Assembly: GCF_020172685.1 (NCBI RefSeq)
Contig: NZ_CP083986.1
Coordinates: 4,358,158-4,422,157, forward strand
Length of the DNA stretch: 64,000 bases
DNA from: [Mycobacterium] nativiensis
GTDB lineage: Bacteria > Actinomycetota > Actinomycetes > Mycobacteriales > Mycobacteriaceae
Direction of reading: 5' to 3'
Both the position numbers and the translations under genes were made by a program. Position 1 is the first letter of the stretch. Each line of letters starts with the position of its first letter. This document shows positions 46,704-57,640 of this stretch, in pieces. The notes below the pieces were generated by a model. It worked only from the letters and a program-made list of their open reading frames with translations, did no database searches and was not told where the DNA came from.

Positions 46704-47567
46704 GCAGATTGCGGTGTCGACCAGTCCGGCGAATTCCTTCTCGGGCACCCGGGGGTGTAGCGCCCTGCCATCCAGGGTGTGTACCCGCGCGGCCAGCGTG
46801 ATGCTGGAGACCAGCCAGATATCCTGTGCGGCAATCAGATCCGCCGGACGTAACGGCACGTACTCACACTGGTAGCCCGCGGTGCGCGCCACTTCGAACA
46901 GGGCCTCCTGGGTGGTGCCGCGCAGGATCGGCTGCGACGACGGCGGGGTGATCATGCGCCCCGGTTCGACCAAGACCACCGAGGAGCGCGGGCCCTCCAG
47001 CACGTAACCGTCCGAGCTGATGAAGATGACGTCGTCGGCGCCCAGCTTGGCTGCGTGCCGCAGCGCCGCCATATTCACCGCATACGACAGGGTTTTGGCG
47101 CCGGCCAGCAGCCAGGGCATCGTCTGCCCCTGCGCGGCAACGCCCCGGTCCAGGGTCACCACCGCCACCCCCGTGCGGCGGGCCGCAGCGATGCGATCCG
47201 GCAGCGGCGTGATCATCACGTATGCCGTTGGCCCGGAACCGCTTTCCCGGCCACGGCTGTAGATCATCCGCAGCGCGCCCTCGCCGCGCGGTTTCCACTG
47301 TCGCACCGCCTCCTGGGCGGCACGCCGCCACGCCGCCAGGTCGGGGGCGGGCAGCTCCATCAGTTCGGCCGAGCGGGCCAGCCGCTGCAGGTGGGCATCG
47401 AGCAGGCAGGCGGCGCCGTCGCGCACCAGCACGGTTTCGAAGACGCCGTCGCCGCGCAGCACCGCCAGGTCGTCGGCGTGCAGCAGCGGGGAGTCCACAA
47501 GGGCGGGCCCGCCCTCCAGGGTGACAATCGTCACGGCGGTGTCTTCCAGATCGGCGTCCGCTGGCAT
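46698..47567 (-). CDS. pabC: 4-amino-4-deoxychorismate lyase (PabC) / branched-chain aminotransferase fold
   Basis: 289 residues of the PLP fold-type IV family. The PLP-binding Lys is in LAGAKTLSYAVNM near residue 160. It makes 4-aminobenzoate for folate from aminodeoxychorismate. Its position matches Rv0812. It is divergent from ygfZ; a -10-like TACGCT lies 8 nt before ATG 47567, so it may also be leaderless. Family relatives include D-amino acid aminotransferases, so an additional activity is possible. Confidence 0.9.
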   Translation of the reverse strand: MPADADLEDTAVTIVTLEGGPALVDSPLLHADDLAVLRGDGVFETVLVRDGAACLLDAHLQRLARSAELMELPAPDLAAWRRAAQEAVRQWKPRGEGALRMIYSRGRESGSGPTAYVMITPLPDRIAAARRTGVAVVTLDRGVAAQGQTMPWLLAGAKTLSYAVNMAALRHAAKLGADDVIFISSDGYVLEGPRSSVVLVEPGRMITPPSSQPILRGTTQEALFEVARTAGYQCEYVPLRPADLIAAQDIWLVSSITLAARVHTLDGRALHPRVPEKEFAGLVDTAICR

Positions 47568-47602
47568 GGACCCTGAGCGTAGCGGCTCCGTAGAGTTGAC
47601 AC

Positions 47603-48682
47603 GTGGCCGCAGTCCCCGCCCCCGATCCGGGCCCCGACGCCGGCGCGATCTGGCACTACGGCGATCCGTTCGGCGAACAACGAAGTGCGCAAAACGATGC
47701 CGTGCTGGTGGATCGATCCCACCGGCCGGTGTTCACCGTGCGCGGCCCGGAACGCAAGTCGTGGCTGCACACGCTGTGCACCCAGCATGTCGCCGAACTG
47801 CCCGACGGCGCCAGCACCGAGAACCTGATCCTGAACGGCAAGGGTCACATCGACCATCACTGGGTTCAGACCGAACTGCACGACACCACCTACCTGGACA
47901 CCGAGCCGTGGCTGGGCGAGTCCCTGGAAGCTCACCTGCGCAAGATGGTGTTCTGGGCCGATGTGACCATCGAGCCGGCGGATCTGGCGGTGCTGTCGCT
48001 GCTGGGCCCCCGGCTGACCGACCCGGCGGTGCTGGACGCGCTGGGCGTGGCCGCGCTGCCCACCGAAGCCGCGGCGCCGATCGGCGATTCGGGCGCCTTC
48101 GTGCGCCGGGCCCCGGGCAGCGATGTGGTGGACCTGCTGGTGCCGCGCGCCGAGAAGGACCATTGGCGGCGCGCGCTGACCCAAGCGGGGGTGAAGCCCG
48201 CCGGGGTGTGGGCCTACGAGGCCGAGCGGGTGGCGGCCCGACGCCCGCGAATCGGCGTGGACACCGATGAGCGCAGCATCCCGCACGAGTTGAACTGGAT
48301 CGGCGGGCCCGGTGTCGGCGCAGTGCACCTGGACAAGGGGTGCTACAGCGGCCAGGAGACGGTGGCGCGGGTCCACAATCTGGGTAAGCCACCCCGGATG
48401 CTGGTGCTGCTGCACCTGGACGGATCGGTGGACCGGCCCTCGACCGGCGATCCGGTCACCGCCGGTGGCCGCCCGGTGGGCCGGCTGGGCACCGTGGTGG
48501 ACCACTTCGAACTGGGCCCGATCGCGCTGGCGCTGCTCAAACGTGGCCTGCCGGCCGACACCCAGCTGTCGACCGGCCCCGACGGCGAGGTCAGCGCGGT
48601 GATCGACGCCGAATCGATGCCACCGCCGGATGTGCGGGGTGCGGGGCGGGTCGCTGTGGAACGACTGCGCGGCCGGGTTTGA
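47603..48682 (+). CDS. ygfZ: Folate-binding YgfZ/GcvT-like protein
   Basis: 359 residues. The diagnostic motif KGCYSGQE contains Cys247 and defines YgfZ proteins, which support iron-sulfur cluster enzyme assembly or repair using tetrahydrofolate. The N-terminal GcvT fold is present. GTG 47603 lies 6 nt after TAGAGT (47591-47596), so translation is probably leaderless. It is divergent from pabC, linking folate supply and use. M. tuberculosis homologue Rv0811c. Confidence 0.92.
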   Translation: MAAVPAPDPGPDAGAIWHYGDPFGEQRSAQNDAVLVDRSHRPVFTVRGPERKSWLHTLCTQHVAELPDGASTENLILNGKGHIDHHWVQTELHDTTYLDTEPWLGESLEAHLRKMVFWADVTIEPADLAVLSLLGPRLTDPAVLDALGVAALPTEAAAPIGDSGAFVRRAPGSDVVDLLVPRAEKDHWRRALTQAGVKPAGVWAYEAERVAARRPRIGVDTDERSIPHELNWIGGPGVGAVHLDKGCYSGQETVARVHNLGKPPRMLVLLHLDGSVDRPSTGDPVTAGGRPVGRLGTVVDHFELGPIALALLKRGLPADTQLSTGPDGEVSAVIDAESMPPPDVRGAGRVAVERLRGRV

Positions 48683-48829
48683 TCGCGGAGTTGACGGTCG
48701 TCACACCGCGCAGGCCAGGGCGGCGGTCGCGCAGACGGCACGGTAAGCTGTCGGCAGGACAATAAACACACTCAGATCGGAGCCGCCTGTTCGTTGGGCC
48801 GCTCCGTTATTGCGCGAGGGGGTCCCCCG

Positions 48830-48997
48830 ATGGGCCGCGGCCGGGCTAAGGCGAAACAGACCAAGGTTGCTCGAGAGCTTAAGTACAGCTCACCGACGAC
48901 CGATTTCAGTCAACTCCAGCGGGAGTTGGCTGGGTCTGAGGTCAACGACTCCGATGGTGACGACTCCTGGAGTGACGGCGATGATTGGCGTCGCTGA
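48830..48997 (+). CDS. DUF3073 small basic/acidic protein (Rv0810c type)
   Basis: 55 residues. A basic N terminus (GRGRAKAKQTKVARELKYSS) is followed by an acidic tail (SDGDDSWSDGDDW). DUF3073 proteins are conserved in actinobacteria and have no known role. GAGGGGG lies about 9 nt before ATG 48830 and could pair with the following CCCCC, so the ribosome site may be structured. It is followed by the 57-bp repeat. Confidence 0.85.
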   Translation: MGRGRAKAKQTKVARELKYSSPTTDFSQLQRELAGSEVNDSDGDDSWSDGDDWRR

Positions 48998-49021
48998 GCA
49001 CTGAGGTGTAGCGCCGTGGTC

Positions 49022-49130
49022 ATGCGGCGGTCCCAGCTTCGCCTCTCCTACGTCGAGCCTCGCTGAACCGCCCAGTCCATGCGGCGGTCCCAGCTTCGCC
49101 TCTCCTACGTCGAGCCTCGCTGAACCGCCG
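49022..49130. repeat. 57-bp tandem repeat, two copies, between the DUF3073 gene and purM
   Basis: Two copies (about 49022-49072 and 49079-49130) are almost identical over 50 bp and lie exactly 57 bp apart, the same period as in mshD. In reverse complement each starts GGTTCAGCGAGGCTCGACGT. They end just 3 bp before the purM stop. The arrangement resembles mycobacterial interspersed repetitive units. Confidence 0.92.
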
Positions 49131-49133
49131 GGC

Positions 49134-50222
<1,089 letters not shown>

Positions 50223-50265
50223 CGCGCTAAAGGCTACCGGTCGGCGGTATTCGCCGGTGCGCCCA

Positions 50266-51783
50266 CTAAGGCTGGCGTACCACGGAGGACTCCGTGGCAT
50301 CAGCCTGCAGCGCGGTATTTGCCAGCATCTGCTCGACCACGTTCTTGCCCAGGGCGCTGTCGCCGGGCAGCTCGATCGGGTAGTTGCCGTCGAAGCAGGC
50401 GCTGCACAGCCGGGTCCTGGGCTGCTCGGTGGCAGCGATCATGTCCTCCAGGCCGACGTAGCTCAGGCTGTCGGCGCCGATCGTGCGGCGCACCGCTTCG
50501 ACCATCTCGGTCTCGTCCTCGACGGCGTTGGCGATCAGCTCGGCCGGGGAGGCGAAGTCGATGCCGTAGAAGCAGGGCCAGCGCACCGGCGGGGAGGCGA
50601 TCCGCACGTGCACCTCGATGGCGCCGGCCTCCCGCAGCATCCGCACCAGGGCGCGCTGGGTGTTGCCCCGCACGATCGAATCGTCGACGACGATGAGCCG
50701 CTTGCCGCGGATGATCTCACGCAGCGGGTTGAGCTTGAGCCGGATGCCCAGCTGCCGGATGGTCTGCGAGGGCTGGATGAAGGTCCGCCCGACGTAGGCG
50801 TTCTTGGTCAGGCCCTGCCCGTAGTCGATGCCCGATTCCTGGGCGTAGCCGACGGCGGCCGGTGTGCCGGACTCCGGCACACCGATGACCAGGTCCGCGT
50901 CGACGGGGTGCTGGCGGGCCAGCCGGCGACCGATCTCCACCCGGGTGGCGTGCACCGAGCGCCCGCCGATGGTGCTGTCGGGCCGGGCCAGGTAGACGTA
51001 CTCGAACACGCAGCCCTTGGGCGTCGGGTTGGCGAACCGGGTGGAACGCACCCCGTCGGCGTCGATGGCCAGCAGCTCGCCCGGTTCGATGTCGCGAACG
51101 AACGAGGCGCCGACGATGTCCAGCGCCGCGGTCTCCGACGCGACCACCCAGCCACGGTCGAGCCGCCCGAGCGACAGCGGCCGCACGCCCCACTGGTCGC
51201 GGGCCGCGTACAGGGTGTTCTCGTCCATGAACGTCAGGCAGAAGGCACCCCGTGCCGTTGGCAGCAGCTCCAGCGCCGCCTGCTCCAGAGTGGTGTCGGC
51301 CGCGCCGTGCGCCAGCAGCGCTCCCAGGATGTCGGAGTCGGTGGTGGCCACCCCGGGGCGGCGGGTGTCGATCAGGCCCAGTTCGCGGGCGCGGCCGGCC
51401 AGTTCGGCGGTGTTGACCAGATTGCCGTTGTGGCCCAGCGCCAGCCCGGTACCGGCCGCGGTGTTGCGGAACACCGGCTGGGCGTTCTCCCAAGTGGTGT
51501 CGCCGGTGGTGGAGTAGCGGCAGTGCCCGATCGCCACATGGCCGGGCATAGCCGCCAGCGTCTGCTCCTCGAACACCTGGCTGACCAGACCGAGGTCCTT
51601 GAAGACCAGCACCTGCGAGCCGTCGCCGACGGCGATGCCGGCCGCCTCCTGGCCGCGGTGCTGTAGCGCATAGAGGCCGAAGTATGTGAGCTTGGCTACT
51701 TCTTCGCCGGGAGCCCAGACACCGAATACACCGCATTCCTCGCGGGGCGAGTTCTCATGATCTTCAACCTGCTGGTCAAGCAC
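50266..51783 (-). CDS. purF: Amidophosphoribosyltransferase PurF
   Basis: 505 residues, first enzyme of purine synthesis. The N-terminal glutaminase nucleophile is Cys17 (EECGVFGV), exposed after propeptide removal; the PRPP site is VVDDSIVRGNT; C-terminal cysteines (CSACFDGNYP) fit an iron-sulfur type enzyme. The start is GTG 51783. A TAGACT box lies about 43 bp upstream. It is in the order purF-purM, as in M. tuberculosis Rv0808-Rv0809. Confidence 0.96.
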   Translation of the reverse strand: MLDQQVEDHENSPREECGVFGVWAPGEEVAKLTYFGLYALQHRGQEAAGIAVGDGSQVLVFKDLGLVSQVFEEQTLAAMPGHVAIGHCRYSTTGDTTWENAQPVFRNTAAGTGLALGHNGNLVNTAELAGRARELGLIDTRRPGVATTDSDILGALLAHGAADTTLEQAALELLPTARGAFCLTFMDENTLYAARDQWGVRPLSLGRLDRGWVVASETAALDIVGASFVRDIEPGELLAIDADGVRSTRFANPTPKGCVFEYVYLARPDSTIGGRSVHATRVEIGRRLARQHPVDADLVIGVPESGTPAAVGYAQESGIDYGQGLTKNAYVGRTFIQPSQTIRQLGIRLKLNPLREIIRGKRLIVVDDSIVRGNTQRALVRMLREAGAIEVHVRIASPPVRWPCFYGIDFASPAELIANAVEDETEMVEAVRRTIGADSLSYVGLEDMIAATEQPRTRLCSACFDGNYPIELPGDSALGKNVVEQMLANTALQADATESSVVRQP

Positions 51784-51834
51784 GTTTTCTCTGCTCCCGG
51801 GGTGCGGGCGAAGGTGACGGGCATCAGTCTACGG

Positions 51835-52236
51835 TCAATTTGCGCCGATGTTCACCAGCGGCAGCCACTCGGCGATCTCGGCAGCCCGTGAGCCCGACAG
51901 CCGCAGCTTGCCGCTGGCCGCCGCGTCCGCCGTGCTGAGCAGACCGGAGGCCAGCAGCAGCCAGCTGCGCGGGTCGGTCTCGACGACGTTGGGTGGGGTG
52001 CCGCGGGTGTGCCGCGGGCCGGCGATGCACTGCACCGCGACGAACGGCGGAACCCGCACCTCCACGCTGGCACCCGGCGCCACCTCGGCCAGGGTGCGGG
52101 CGGTCAGACGCACCGCGGCAGCCAGCTGGGCCCGATCCGGGGCGGGCACGTTCTCGTCGCGCAGCCACTCGGCGAGCGCCAGCACGGCGGCGCGGGTCTG
52201 TGCCGGGTCTGCACTGGAACGGGAGGTGGCGGGCAT
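51835..52236 (-). CDS. Sterol-carrier-like small protein (Rv0807 type)
   Basis: 133 residues matching the position and form of Rv0807. It is Ala-rich, with SVEVRVPPFVAVQCI and PRSWLLLASG in the middle and SGSRAAEIAEWLPL at the end. It resembles the bacterial SCP-like / MysB group; function unknown. It lies 36 bp after the hydrolase and 51 bp before purF on the same strand. Confidence 0.75.
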   Translation of the reverse strand: MPATSRSSADPAQTRAAVLALAEWLRDENVPAPDRAQLAAAVRLTARTLAEVAPGASVEVRVPPFVAVQCIAGPRHTRGTPPNVVETDPRSWLLLASGLLSTADAAASGKLRLSGSRAAEIAEWLPLVNIGAN

Positions 52237-52272
52237 GTGCCCCAGGGTATTCGGGCCGCTCGCCGCGAGGGC

Positions 52273-53997
52273 TTATGAGTGGACTTCCCGGGGCTGTTGC
52301 AGCGCGGCCCGGATCCGCTCCGTGTCGGCCGCCGTCCAGCCGTCCGGCGGGGCCACCGCCACCCAGCCGTCCAGGATTGTTTCCACGTAGTTGTGGCCGT
52401 GCCCGGTCGGCATCGACTCACCGTGCGCCAGGTCGGCGCTGACCTGCCAGAACGTCACCACCGGATACCAGCGCATGGACGCCGTGCGGTCCTCACCAGG
52501 CGGCTCGGTCAGCCAGTCCGGCCGCGCGAACAGCAGATCCGGCGACCACCAGACCACCGGGTCGGAGGCATGCTGCAGGAACAGCACGCGGGTGCCGGTC
52601 CACGGCGGCGCGGCGGTCCGGGCGACCTCGGCCGGCAGCGTGCCCTGGTCGAACCGCACGGTGCGGCCGTTGTCGTAGCGCGGCAGGGCCGCGGTGGTGC
52701 CCGGGTCGCGCCGCACCAGCAGCGCCTTCCACAGCGAGCTGGCCTGCGGCGGGCCCACCCACAGCACGGCGTCGAAGCCCATCTCGGCGATGTCGGGCAG
52801 CCAGTCGAACGCAGCCTGGCCGGCCATCGATCCGAGGCTTTCGCCGTAGAGCACCAGCTTGGGGCGGTGGTCGGCGGGCAGTTGCCGCCAGCGCTCGGCG
52901 ATGGTCTGCACCAGCAGCCGACCGGAGTCCGTCGACTTACGCTGGTCGGCCAGGAACGAGATCCAGCTGGGCAGGTAGGAGTACTGCACGCCGACGATGG
53001 CGGTGTCGCCGTTGTAGAGCATCTCCACCGCGTCCGCCGCGGCCGGGTTGACCCAGCCGGTACCGGTGGTGGGAACCACGACCAGCACCCGGCGGTCGAA
53101 GGCGTGGGTGCGCTCCAATTCGTCGACCAGCAGCTCCATCCGGGCCCGGTCGTCGCCCGCGCTGTGCAGCCCGGCGTACACCCGGATGGGTTCGCGGGCG
53201 GGCCGCCCGTTGATCCGGGTCAGCTCGTCGGCGTGGGCGCCGCCGGCGACGAAGCTGCGGCCCTGGCTGCCCAGGCTGTCCCACGGCGCCAACGACGCCG
53301 GACTGCCGGACCGCTCCGATTGCTGCGGCTGGAACACCCCGGGTTGAGTTCCGCTGTTCTCCGGTTGGAACACCGCGCTGGCACCCGCGAAGAAGCCGCG
53401 GATCAGTACGCCGTTGATCAGGCTGACCAACAGCACCACGACGATCGCGGTGCCGATGAACAGGGCGACCTCGCTGTGCAGGTGCCAGCGCCGCACCAAT
53501 ACCCGTGCCAGCAACCGGCTGGCGTCGATCAGCGTCCGCACGGTGGCCACCAGCGCGGCGGCGACGCCGATCGCGACGGCCAGGGTGCGCAGGTAGCCCA
53601 GCGTCCCCGGGCCTTCGATACCCAGCAGTTCCGAGACCTGTCGTTGCCAGCTGGCGGCCGGGATCAGCATCAGCACGCACGCGGCGGGCGACACCACGAC
53701 GACGGCCGCCTTCAGCGCGAACAAGACCCCGCGCGACGGCGGCCACCAGCGGGCACCGCGCAGCACGAACCGGTTCAGTGCGGCGCCGACCGCCACCCCC
53801 AGGCCATAGCCGAAAGCGGCGTTGATCCCACCGATCAGTCCCTGGAACAACCAGTCTCGCGGCAGGAGTGAGGGGGTCAGCGACAGGCAGAAGAACAGCG
53901 CACCGAAGCCGACCCCGACGAACCGCAGGCGCAGCAGGCTCCACGCCCACACCAACAGCGGGTGCCTACCGCGGGGCGTGGCCGTGGTGGTCCCCAT
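52273..53997 (-). CDS. Membrane protein with C-terminal alpha/beta-hydrolase domain
   Basis: 574 residues. The N-terminal third has about five membrane helices (for example FVGVGFGALFFCLSLTPSLL and LFIGTAIVVVLLVSLING). The C-terminal part is an alpha/beta-hydrolase-like domain (Abhydrolase_9 type) with the nucleophile elbow LYGESLGSMAG (Ser) and a late His in GHGHNYVE. The domain probably faces the periplasm and may hydrolyse lipids or esters; the substrate is unknown. ATG 53997 is 11 bp after the purL stop; a longer frame to 54276 would run through purL. Confidence 0.82.
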   Translation of the reverse strand: MGTTTATPRGRHPLLVWAWSLLRLRFVGVGFGALFFCLSLTPSLLPRDWLFQGLIGGINAAFGYGLGVAVGAALNRFVLRGARWWPPSRGVLFALKAAVVVVSPAACVLMLIPAASWQRQVSELLGIEGPGTLGYLRTLAVAIGVAAALVATVRTLIDASRLLARVLVRRWHLHSEVALFIGTAIVVVLLVSLINGVLIRGFFAGASAVFQPENSGTQPGVFQPQQSERSGSPASLAPWDSLGSQGRSFVAGGAHADELTRINGRPAREPIRVYAGLHSAGDDRARMELLVDELERTHAFDRRVLVVVPTTGTGWVNPAAADAVEMLYNGDTAIVGVQYSYLPSWISFLADQRKSTDSGRLLVQTIAERWRQLPADHRPKLVLYGESLGSMAGQAAFDWLPDIAEMGFDAVLWVGPPQASSLWKALLVRRDPGTTAALPRYDNGRTVRFDQGTLPAEVARTAAPPWTGTRVLFLQHASDPVVWWSPDLLFARPDWLTEPPGEDRTASMRWYPVVTFWQVSADLAHGESMPTGHGHNYVETILDGWVAVAPPDGWTAADTERIRAALQQPREVHS

Positions 53998-54007
53998 ACC
54001 GGTGCGG

Positions 54008-56296
54008 CTACCCGAAAATCTCCGGCAGCGCCGCCTCGGATGTGCTGCGCAGCTCCTCCAGCGACACGCTGAACTGACCTTGAACCTCGACCTCGTCTGA
54101 GCCCTGATCCACCACGCCGATGCGGACGGCGGGCAGCCCGCGCGTCTCGCACATAGACCGGAACCGGCTCTCCTCGGTGCGCGGCACCGCGACCACCACC
54201 CGGCCCGCCGACTCGGAGAACAGGAAGGCGAACGGGTCGGCATCTTCGGGAAGCAAGATGCGGCAACCGGTTTCACCGGCGAGAGCCGATTCCACCACGG
54301 CCTGAATCAGACCGCCCTCGCTCAAGTCGTGCGCGGCCGAGACCAGGCCGTCCCGGGACGCCGCGCGCAGCACCTCGGCGAGCAACTTCTCGCGCTCCAG
54401 GTCGACCTTGGGCGGCAGGCCGCCCAGGTGATCGCCGGTCACCTGGGCCCAGATGGACCCGTCGAACTCGTCGCGGGTGTCACCGAGCAGCATCAGGGTC
54501 TCCCCCGGCTCGACGCCGAACGCCGTCGGCAGCCGTCGGTTCACGTCGTCGATGACGCCGAGCACGCCGACCACCGGGGTGGGGTGGATCGGGGTGGCGC
54601 CGGTCTGGTTGTAGAAACTCACGTTGCCGCCGGTCACCGGAATCCCCAGCGTCGCACAGCCATCCGCCAGTCCGCGGACGGCCTCGGCGAACTGCCACAT
54701 CACCCCGGGGTCTTCCGGGGAGCCGAAGTTCAGGCAGTTGGTGACGGCGATCGGCGTGGCACCGGTGACCGACACGTTGCGGTACGCCTCGGCCAGCGCC
54801 AACTGGGCACCGGTGTACGGGTCCAGCTTGGTGTAGCGGCCCGACGCGTCGGTGGAGATGGCGATCCCGCGTCCGGAAGCCTCGTCGATGCGCAGCATTC
54901 CGCCGTCGGCATGCTCGGCGAGCACGGTGTTGCCCCGTACGTAGCGGTCGTACTGCTCGGTGATGAACGCCCGGCTGCACAGGTGCGGGCTGCCCAGCAG
55001 GGCAAGCATGGTCGCGCGCAGTTCGTCGCCGGTGACCGGTCGCGGCAACTTGTCCGAGCGGTCGGCGTTGAGGGCGTCCTGGGTGTCGGGGCGCGCCACC
55101 GGCCGCTGATAGACCGGGCCTTCGTGGGCCACCGTGCGCGGGGGCACGTCGACGACGGTCTGCCCGTGCCAGGTGATCTGCAGCCGCTCTCCGTCGGTGA
55201 CCTCGCCGATCACGGTGGCCAGCACGTCCCACTTGCGGCACACCGCCATGAAGGCGTCGACGTTCTCCGGGGCGACGACCGCGCACATGCGTTCCTGCGA
55301 TTCGCTGGAGAGCACCTCGGCCGGGGTCATGTTGGCCGCCCGCAGCGGAACCTGCTCCAGCTGAATCGCCATACCACCGTCACCAGCTGATGCCAATTCA
55401 GATGTGGCACAGGATAATCCAGCTCCGCCGAGATCCTGGATGCCGACCACCAGCTTGGCGGCATACAGCTCCAGGCAGCACTCGATGAGCACCTTCTCGG
55501 TGAACGGGTCGCCGACCTGAACCGACGGCAGCTTCTTGCGGCCTTCGCCGGATTCGTCGCCGCCGAAGGTGTCCGACGCCAGCACCGACACCCCGCCGAT
55601 GCCGTCCAGGCCGGTGCGCGCCCCGAACAGGATGATCTTGTTCCCGGTGCCCGACGCGAACGCCAGGTGCAGGTCTTCCTTCTTGAGCACCCCGACACAG
55701 AGCGCGTTGACCAGCGGGTTGCCCGCGTAGCACTCGTCGAAGACGGTCTCGCCGCCGATGTTGGGCAGGCCCAGGGAGTTGCCGTAGCCGCCGATGCCGC
55801 GCACCACCCCGTCGAGCACCCGGCGGGTGTCGGGAGCGTCGGCGGCGCCGAAGCGCAGCTGGTCCATCACCGCGACCGGGCGGGCGCCCATCGCCATGAT
55901 GTCGCGCACGATGCCGCCCACTCCGGTGGCCGCGCCCTGGTAGGGCTCCACGTAGGACGGGTGGTTGTGCGATTCGACCTTGAAGGTGACCGCCCAACCG
56001 TCACCGATGTCGACCACGCCGGCGTTCTCGCCGATGCCGGCCAGCATCGACTTGCGCATCTCGTCGGTGGTGGTCTCGCCGAAGTAGCGCAGATGCACCT
56101 TCGAGGACTTGTAGGAGCAGTGCTCGCTCCACATCACCGAGTACATGGCCAGCTCGGCGTCGGTGGGGCGGCGGCCCAGGATGTCGCGGATGCGCTGGTA
56201 CTCGTCGTCCTTGAGACCCAACTCGGCGAACGGTTGCGGGTGATCAGGCGTTGCAGCGGCGTGTTCGACGGTGTCCAGCGTGGTCGGGGGCGTCAC
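54008..56296 (-). CDS. purL: Phosphoribosylformylglycinamidine synthase subunit II PurL
   Basis: 762 residues (M. tuberculosis about 754). [12 protein letters not shown] near residue 60 carries the catalytic His, [20 protein letters not shown] follows and [10 protein letters not shown] is in the second half. With PurQ and PurS it makes FGAM in the fourth step of purine synthesis. I prefer GTG 56296: TAGACT at 56303-56308 is separated by 6 nt, the spacing of leaderless starts here. GTG 56302 would touch that box directly. It is the last gene before pepC, 28 bp away. Confidence 0.95.
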   Translation of the reverse strand: MTPPTTLDTVEHAAATPDHPQPFAELGLKDDEYQRIRDILGRRPTDAELAMYSVMWSEHCSYKSSKVHLRYFGETTTDEMRKSMLAGIGENAGVVDIGDGWAVTFKVESHNHPSYVEPYQGAATGVGGIVRDIMAMGARPVAVMDQLRFGAADAPDTRRVLDGVVRGIGGYGNSLGLPNIGGETVFDECYAGNPLVNALCVGVLKKEDLHLAFASGTGNKIILFGARTGLDGIGGVSVLASDTFGGDESGEGRKKLPSVQVGDPFTEKVLIECCLELYAAKLVVGIQDLGGAGLSCATSELASAGDGGMAIQLEQVPLRAANMTPAEVLSSESQERMCAVVAPENVDAFMAVCRKWDVLATVIGEVTDGERLQITWHGQTVVDVPPRTVAHEGPVYQRPVARPDTQDALNADRSDKLPRPVTGDELRATMLALLGSPHLCSRAFITEQYDRYVRGNTVLAEHADGGMLRIDEASGRGIAISTDASGRYTKLDPYTGAQLALAEAYRNVSVTGATPIAVTNCLNFGSPEDPGVMWQFAEAVRGLADGCATLGIPVTGGNVSFYNQTGATPIHPTPVVGVLGVIDDVNRRLPTAFGVEPGETLMLLGDTRDEFDGSIWAQVTGDHLGGLPPKVDLEREKLLAEVLRAASRDGLVSAAHDLSEGGLIQAVVESALAGETGCRILLPEDADPFAFLFSESAGRVVVAVPRTEESRFRSMCETRGLPAVRIGVVDQGSDEVEVQGQFSVSLEELRSTSEAALPEIFG

Positions 56297-56324
56297 GGGC
56301 ACAGTCTATGGCACCGATTTCGGC

Positions 56325-57587
56325 TCAGTCCGGCGCGAGGAACGCGCTCAGCGCGGCGGCGTAGGAGGCGACGTCGCGAGCACCCATCAGTTCACGCGCC
56401 GAATGCATGGCCAGCTGCGGGGCGCCGATGTCGACGGTGGGGATCCCGGTGCGCGCGGCGCTCATCGGGCCGATGGTGGATCCGCACGGCAGATCGGCGC
56501 GGTGCTCGTAACGCTGCAGGTCCACCCCGGCCTGGGCACAGGCCAACGCGAACGTCGCGGCGGTGCGGCCGTCGGTGGCGTAGCGCAGGTTGGGCTGCAC
56601 CTTGAGCACCGGACCGGCGTTGATCGCGATCTGATGGCCCGGCTCGTGACGGTCCGGGTAGTTCGGGTGGGTGGCATGGGCCATGTCCGCCGAGGCCAGC
56701 GTCGAGGAGGTCAGCCGCCGCAGGAAGTCCTCCCGGCTCCCGCCGGCGGCCAGTGTGATCCGCTCCAGGACGGTCACCAGCAGATCCGACTGGGCGCCGT
56801 GATCCGACGTCGACCCGACCTCCTCGTGGTCGAACAGCGCCAGCACCGGCAGATGGCGGCCAGGCCTGGCGGCGATCAGAGCTTCCAGCCCGGCGTAGCA
56901 GCTGGCCTGGTTGTCCAGCCGCGGCGCGCTGACGAAGTCGCGGCCCAGCCCGGTCACCGCCGACGGCGCCAGGTCGTGGGTCATCAGGTCGAAGCCCAGC
57001 ACGTCGCGGGGTTCCACCCCGGCGCGTTCGGCGACGTATCCGAGGAAATCCGGTGCGCCGCCGGCTCCCCACACCGCGTTGACGTGGCGCTGCGGGTCCA
57101 GCGCGACCGCCTTGCGGTCGTCAGCCAGATGGATGGCCAGCTGCGGAACCCGCAGGATCGGCTCGTCGATACGGACCAGGTGGTGCAAGATCCCGGAGCC
57201 GCGAGAAGGGTCGAGCACTGACAGCCGCCCGCTGATACCCAGGTCACGGTCCAGCCAGGAGTTCAGCCAGGCACCGCCGTAGGGCTCCAGCGCCACCATC
57301 TGCCAACCGGCGACCTCGCGGGCCGGATGCTGCTTGACCCGAAGGTTCGGGCTGTCGGTGTGCGCGCCGACGATCCGGAAGCCGGTGTCGGCGCCCCCGC
57401 CATCCCAGGCCACTACGGAGCCGGCGCGGACGACGAAATACCGCCCGGGCTCCCCCGGCCAGCGGTCGGCCTCGGACAGCTCGCTGTAGCCCGCACCGCG
57501 CAACCGCTCAGCGACCGTGGCGCAGACGTGAAACGGCGACGGTGAGGCGTCGATGAACTCACATAATCCGATTGCGGTGGCCGCCAT
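56325..57587 (-). CDS. pepC: M18-family aminopeptidase (PepC/ApeB)
   Basis: 420 residues. Zinc ligands are recognisable in [11 protein letters not shown] (His, Asp), [10 protein letters not shown] (the catalytic Glu-Glu pair) and the late AMHSARE histidine. M18 enzymes remove N-terminal acidic or aliphatic residues as large cytosolic dodecamers. It matches Rv0800. The start lies opposite the DyP gene with about 52 bp between the two start codons, so the divergent promoters overlap. Confidence 0.93.
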   Translation of the reverse strand: MAATAIGLCEFIDASPSPFHVCATVAERLRGAGYSELSEADRWPGEPGRYFVVRAGSVVAWDGGGADTGFRIVGAHTDSPNLRVKQHPAREVAGWQMVALEPYGGAWLNSWLDRDLGISGRLSVLDPSRGSGILHHLVRIDEPILRVPQLAIHLADDRKAVALDPQRHVNAVWGAGGAPDFLGYVAERAGVEPRDVLGFDLMTHDLAPSAVTGLGRDFVSAPRLDNQASCYAGLEALIAARPGRHLPVLALFDHEEVGSTSDHGAQSDLLVTVLERITLAAGGSREDFLRRLTSSTLASADMAHATHPNYPDRHEPGHQIAINAGPVLKVQPNLRYATDGRTAATFALACAQAGVDLQRYEHRADLPCGSTIGPMSAARTGIPTVDIGAPQLAMHSARELMGARDVASYAAALSAFLAPD

Positions 57588-57626
57588 GGACTCAAGTCTT
57601 TCCTATCTGCGCCCCGTTCGGGGCGT

Positions 57627-57640
57627 TAGGGTCGACACTG
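57627..57640 (+). promoter_or_regulatory. Leaderless promoter of the DyP-encapsulin operon (TAGGGT -10)
   Basis: TAGGGT at 57627-57632 precedes the GTG at 57640 with a 7-nt spacer. No ribosome site is present. This is the same geometry as at 27619 and 43987. Confidence 0.55.

Noticed and set aside
50223..50300. Longer start for purM
   Set aside because: The extra residues are not conserved in PurM and a -10-like TAGCCT lies just before the ATG at 50222.
53998..54276. Longer start for the membrane hydrolase
   Set aside because: The extension overlaps the 3' end of purL and has shadow composition; membrane helices begin only after 53997.
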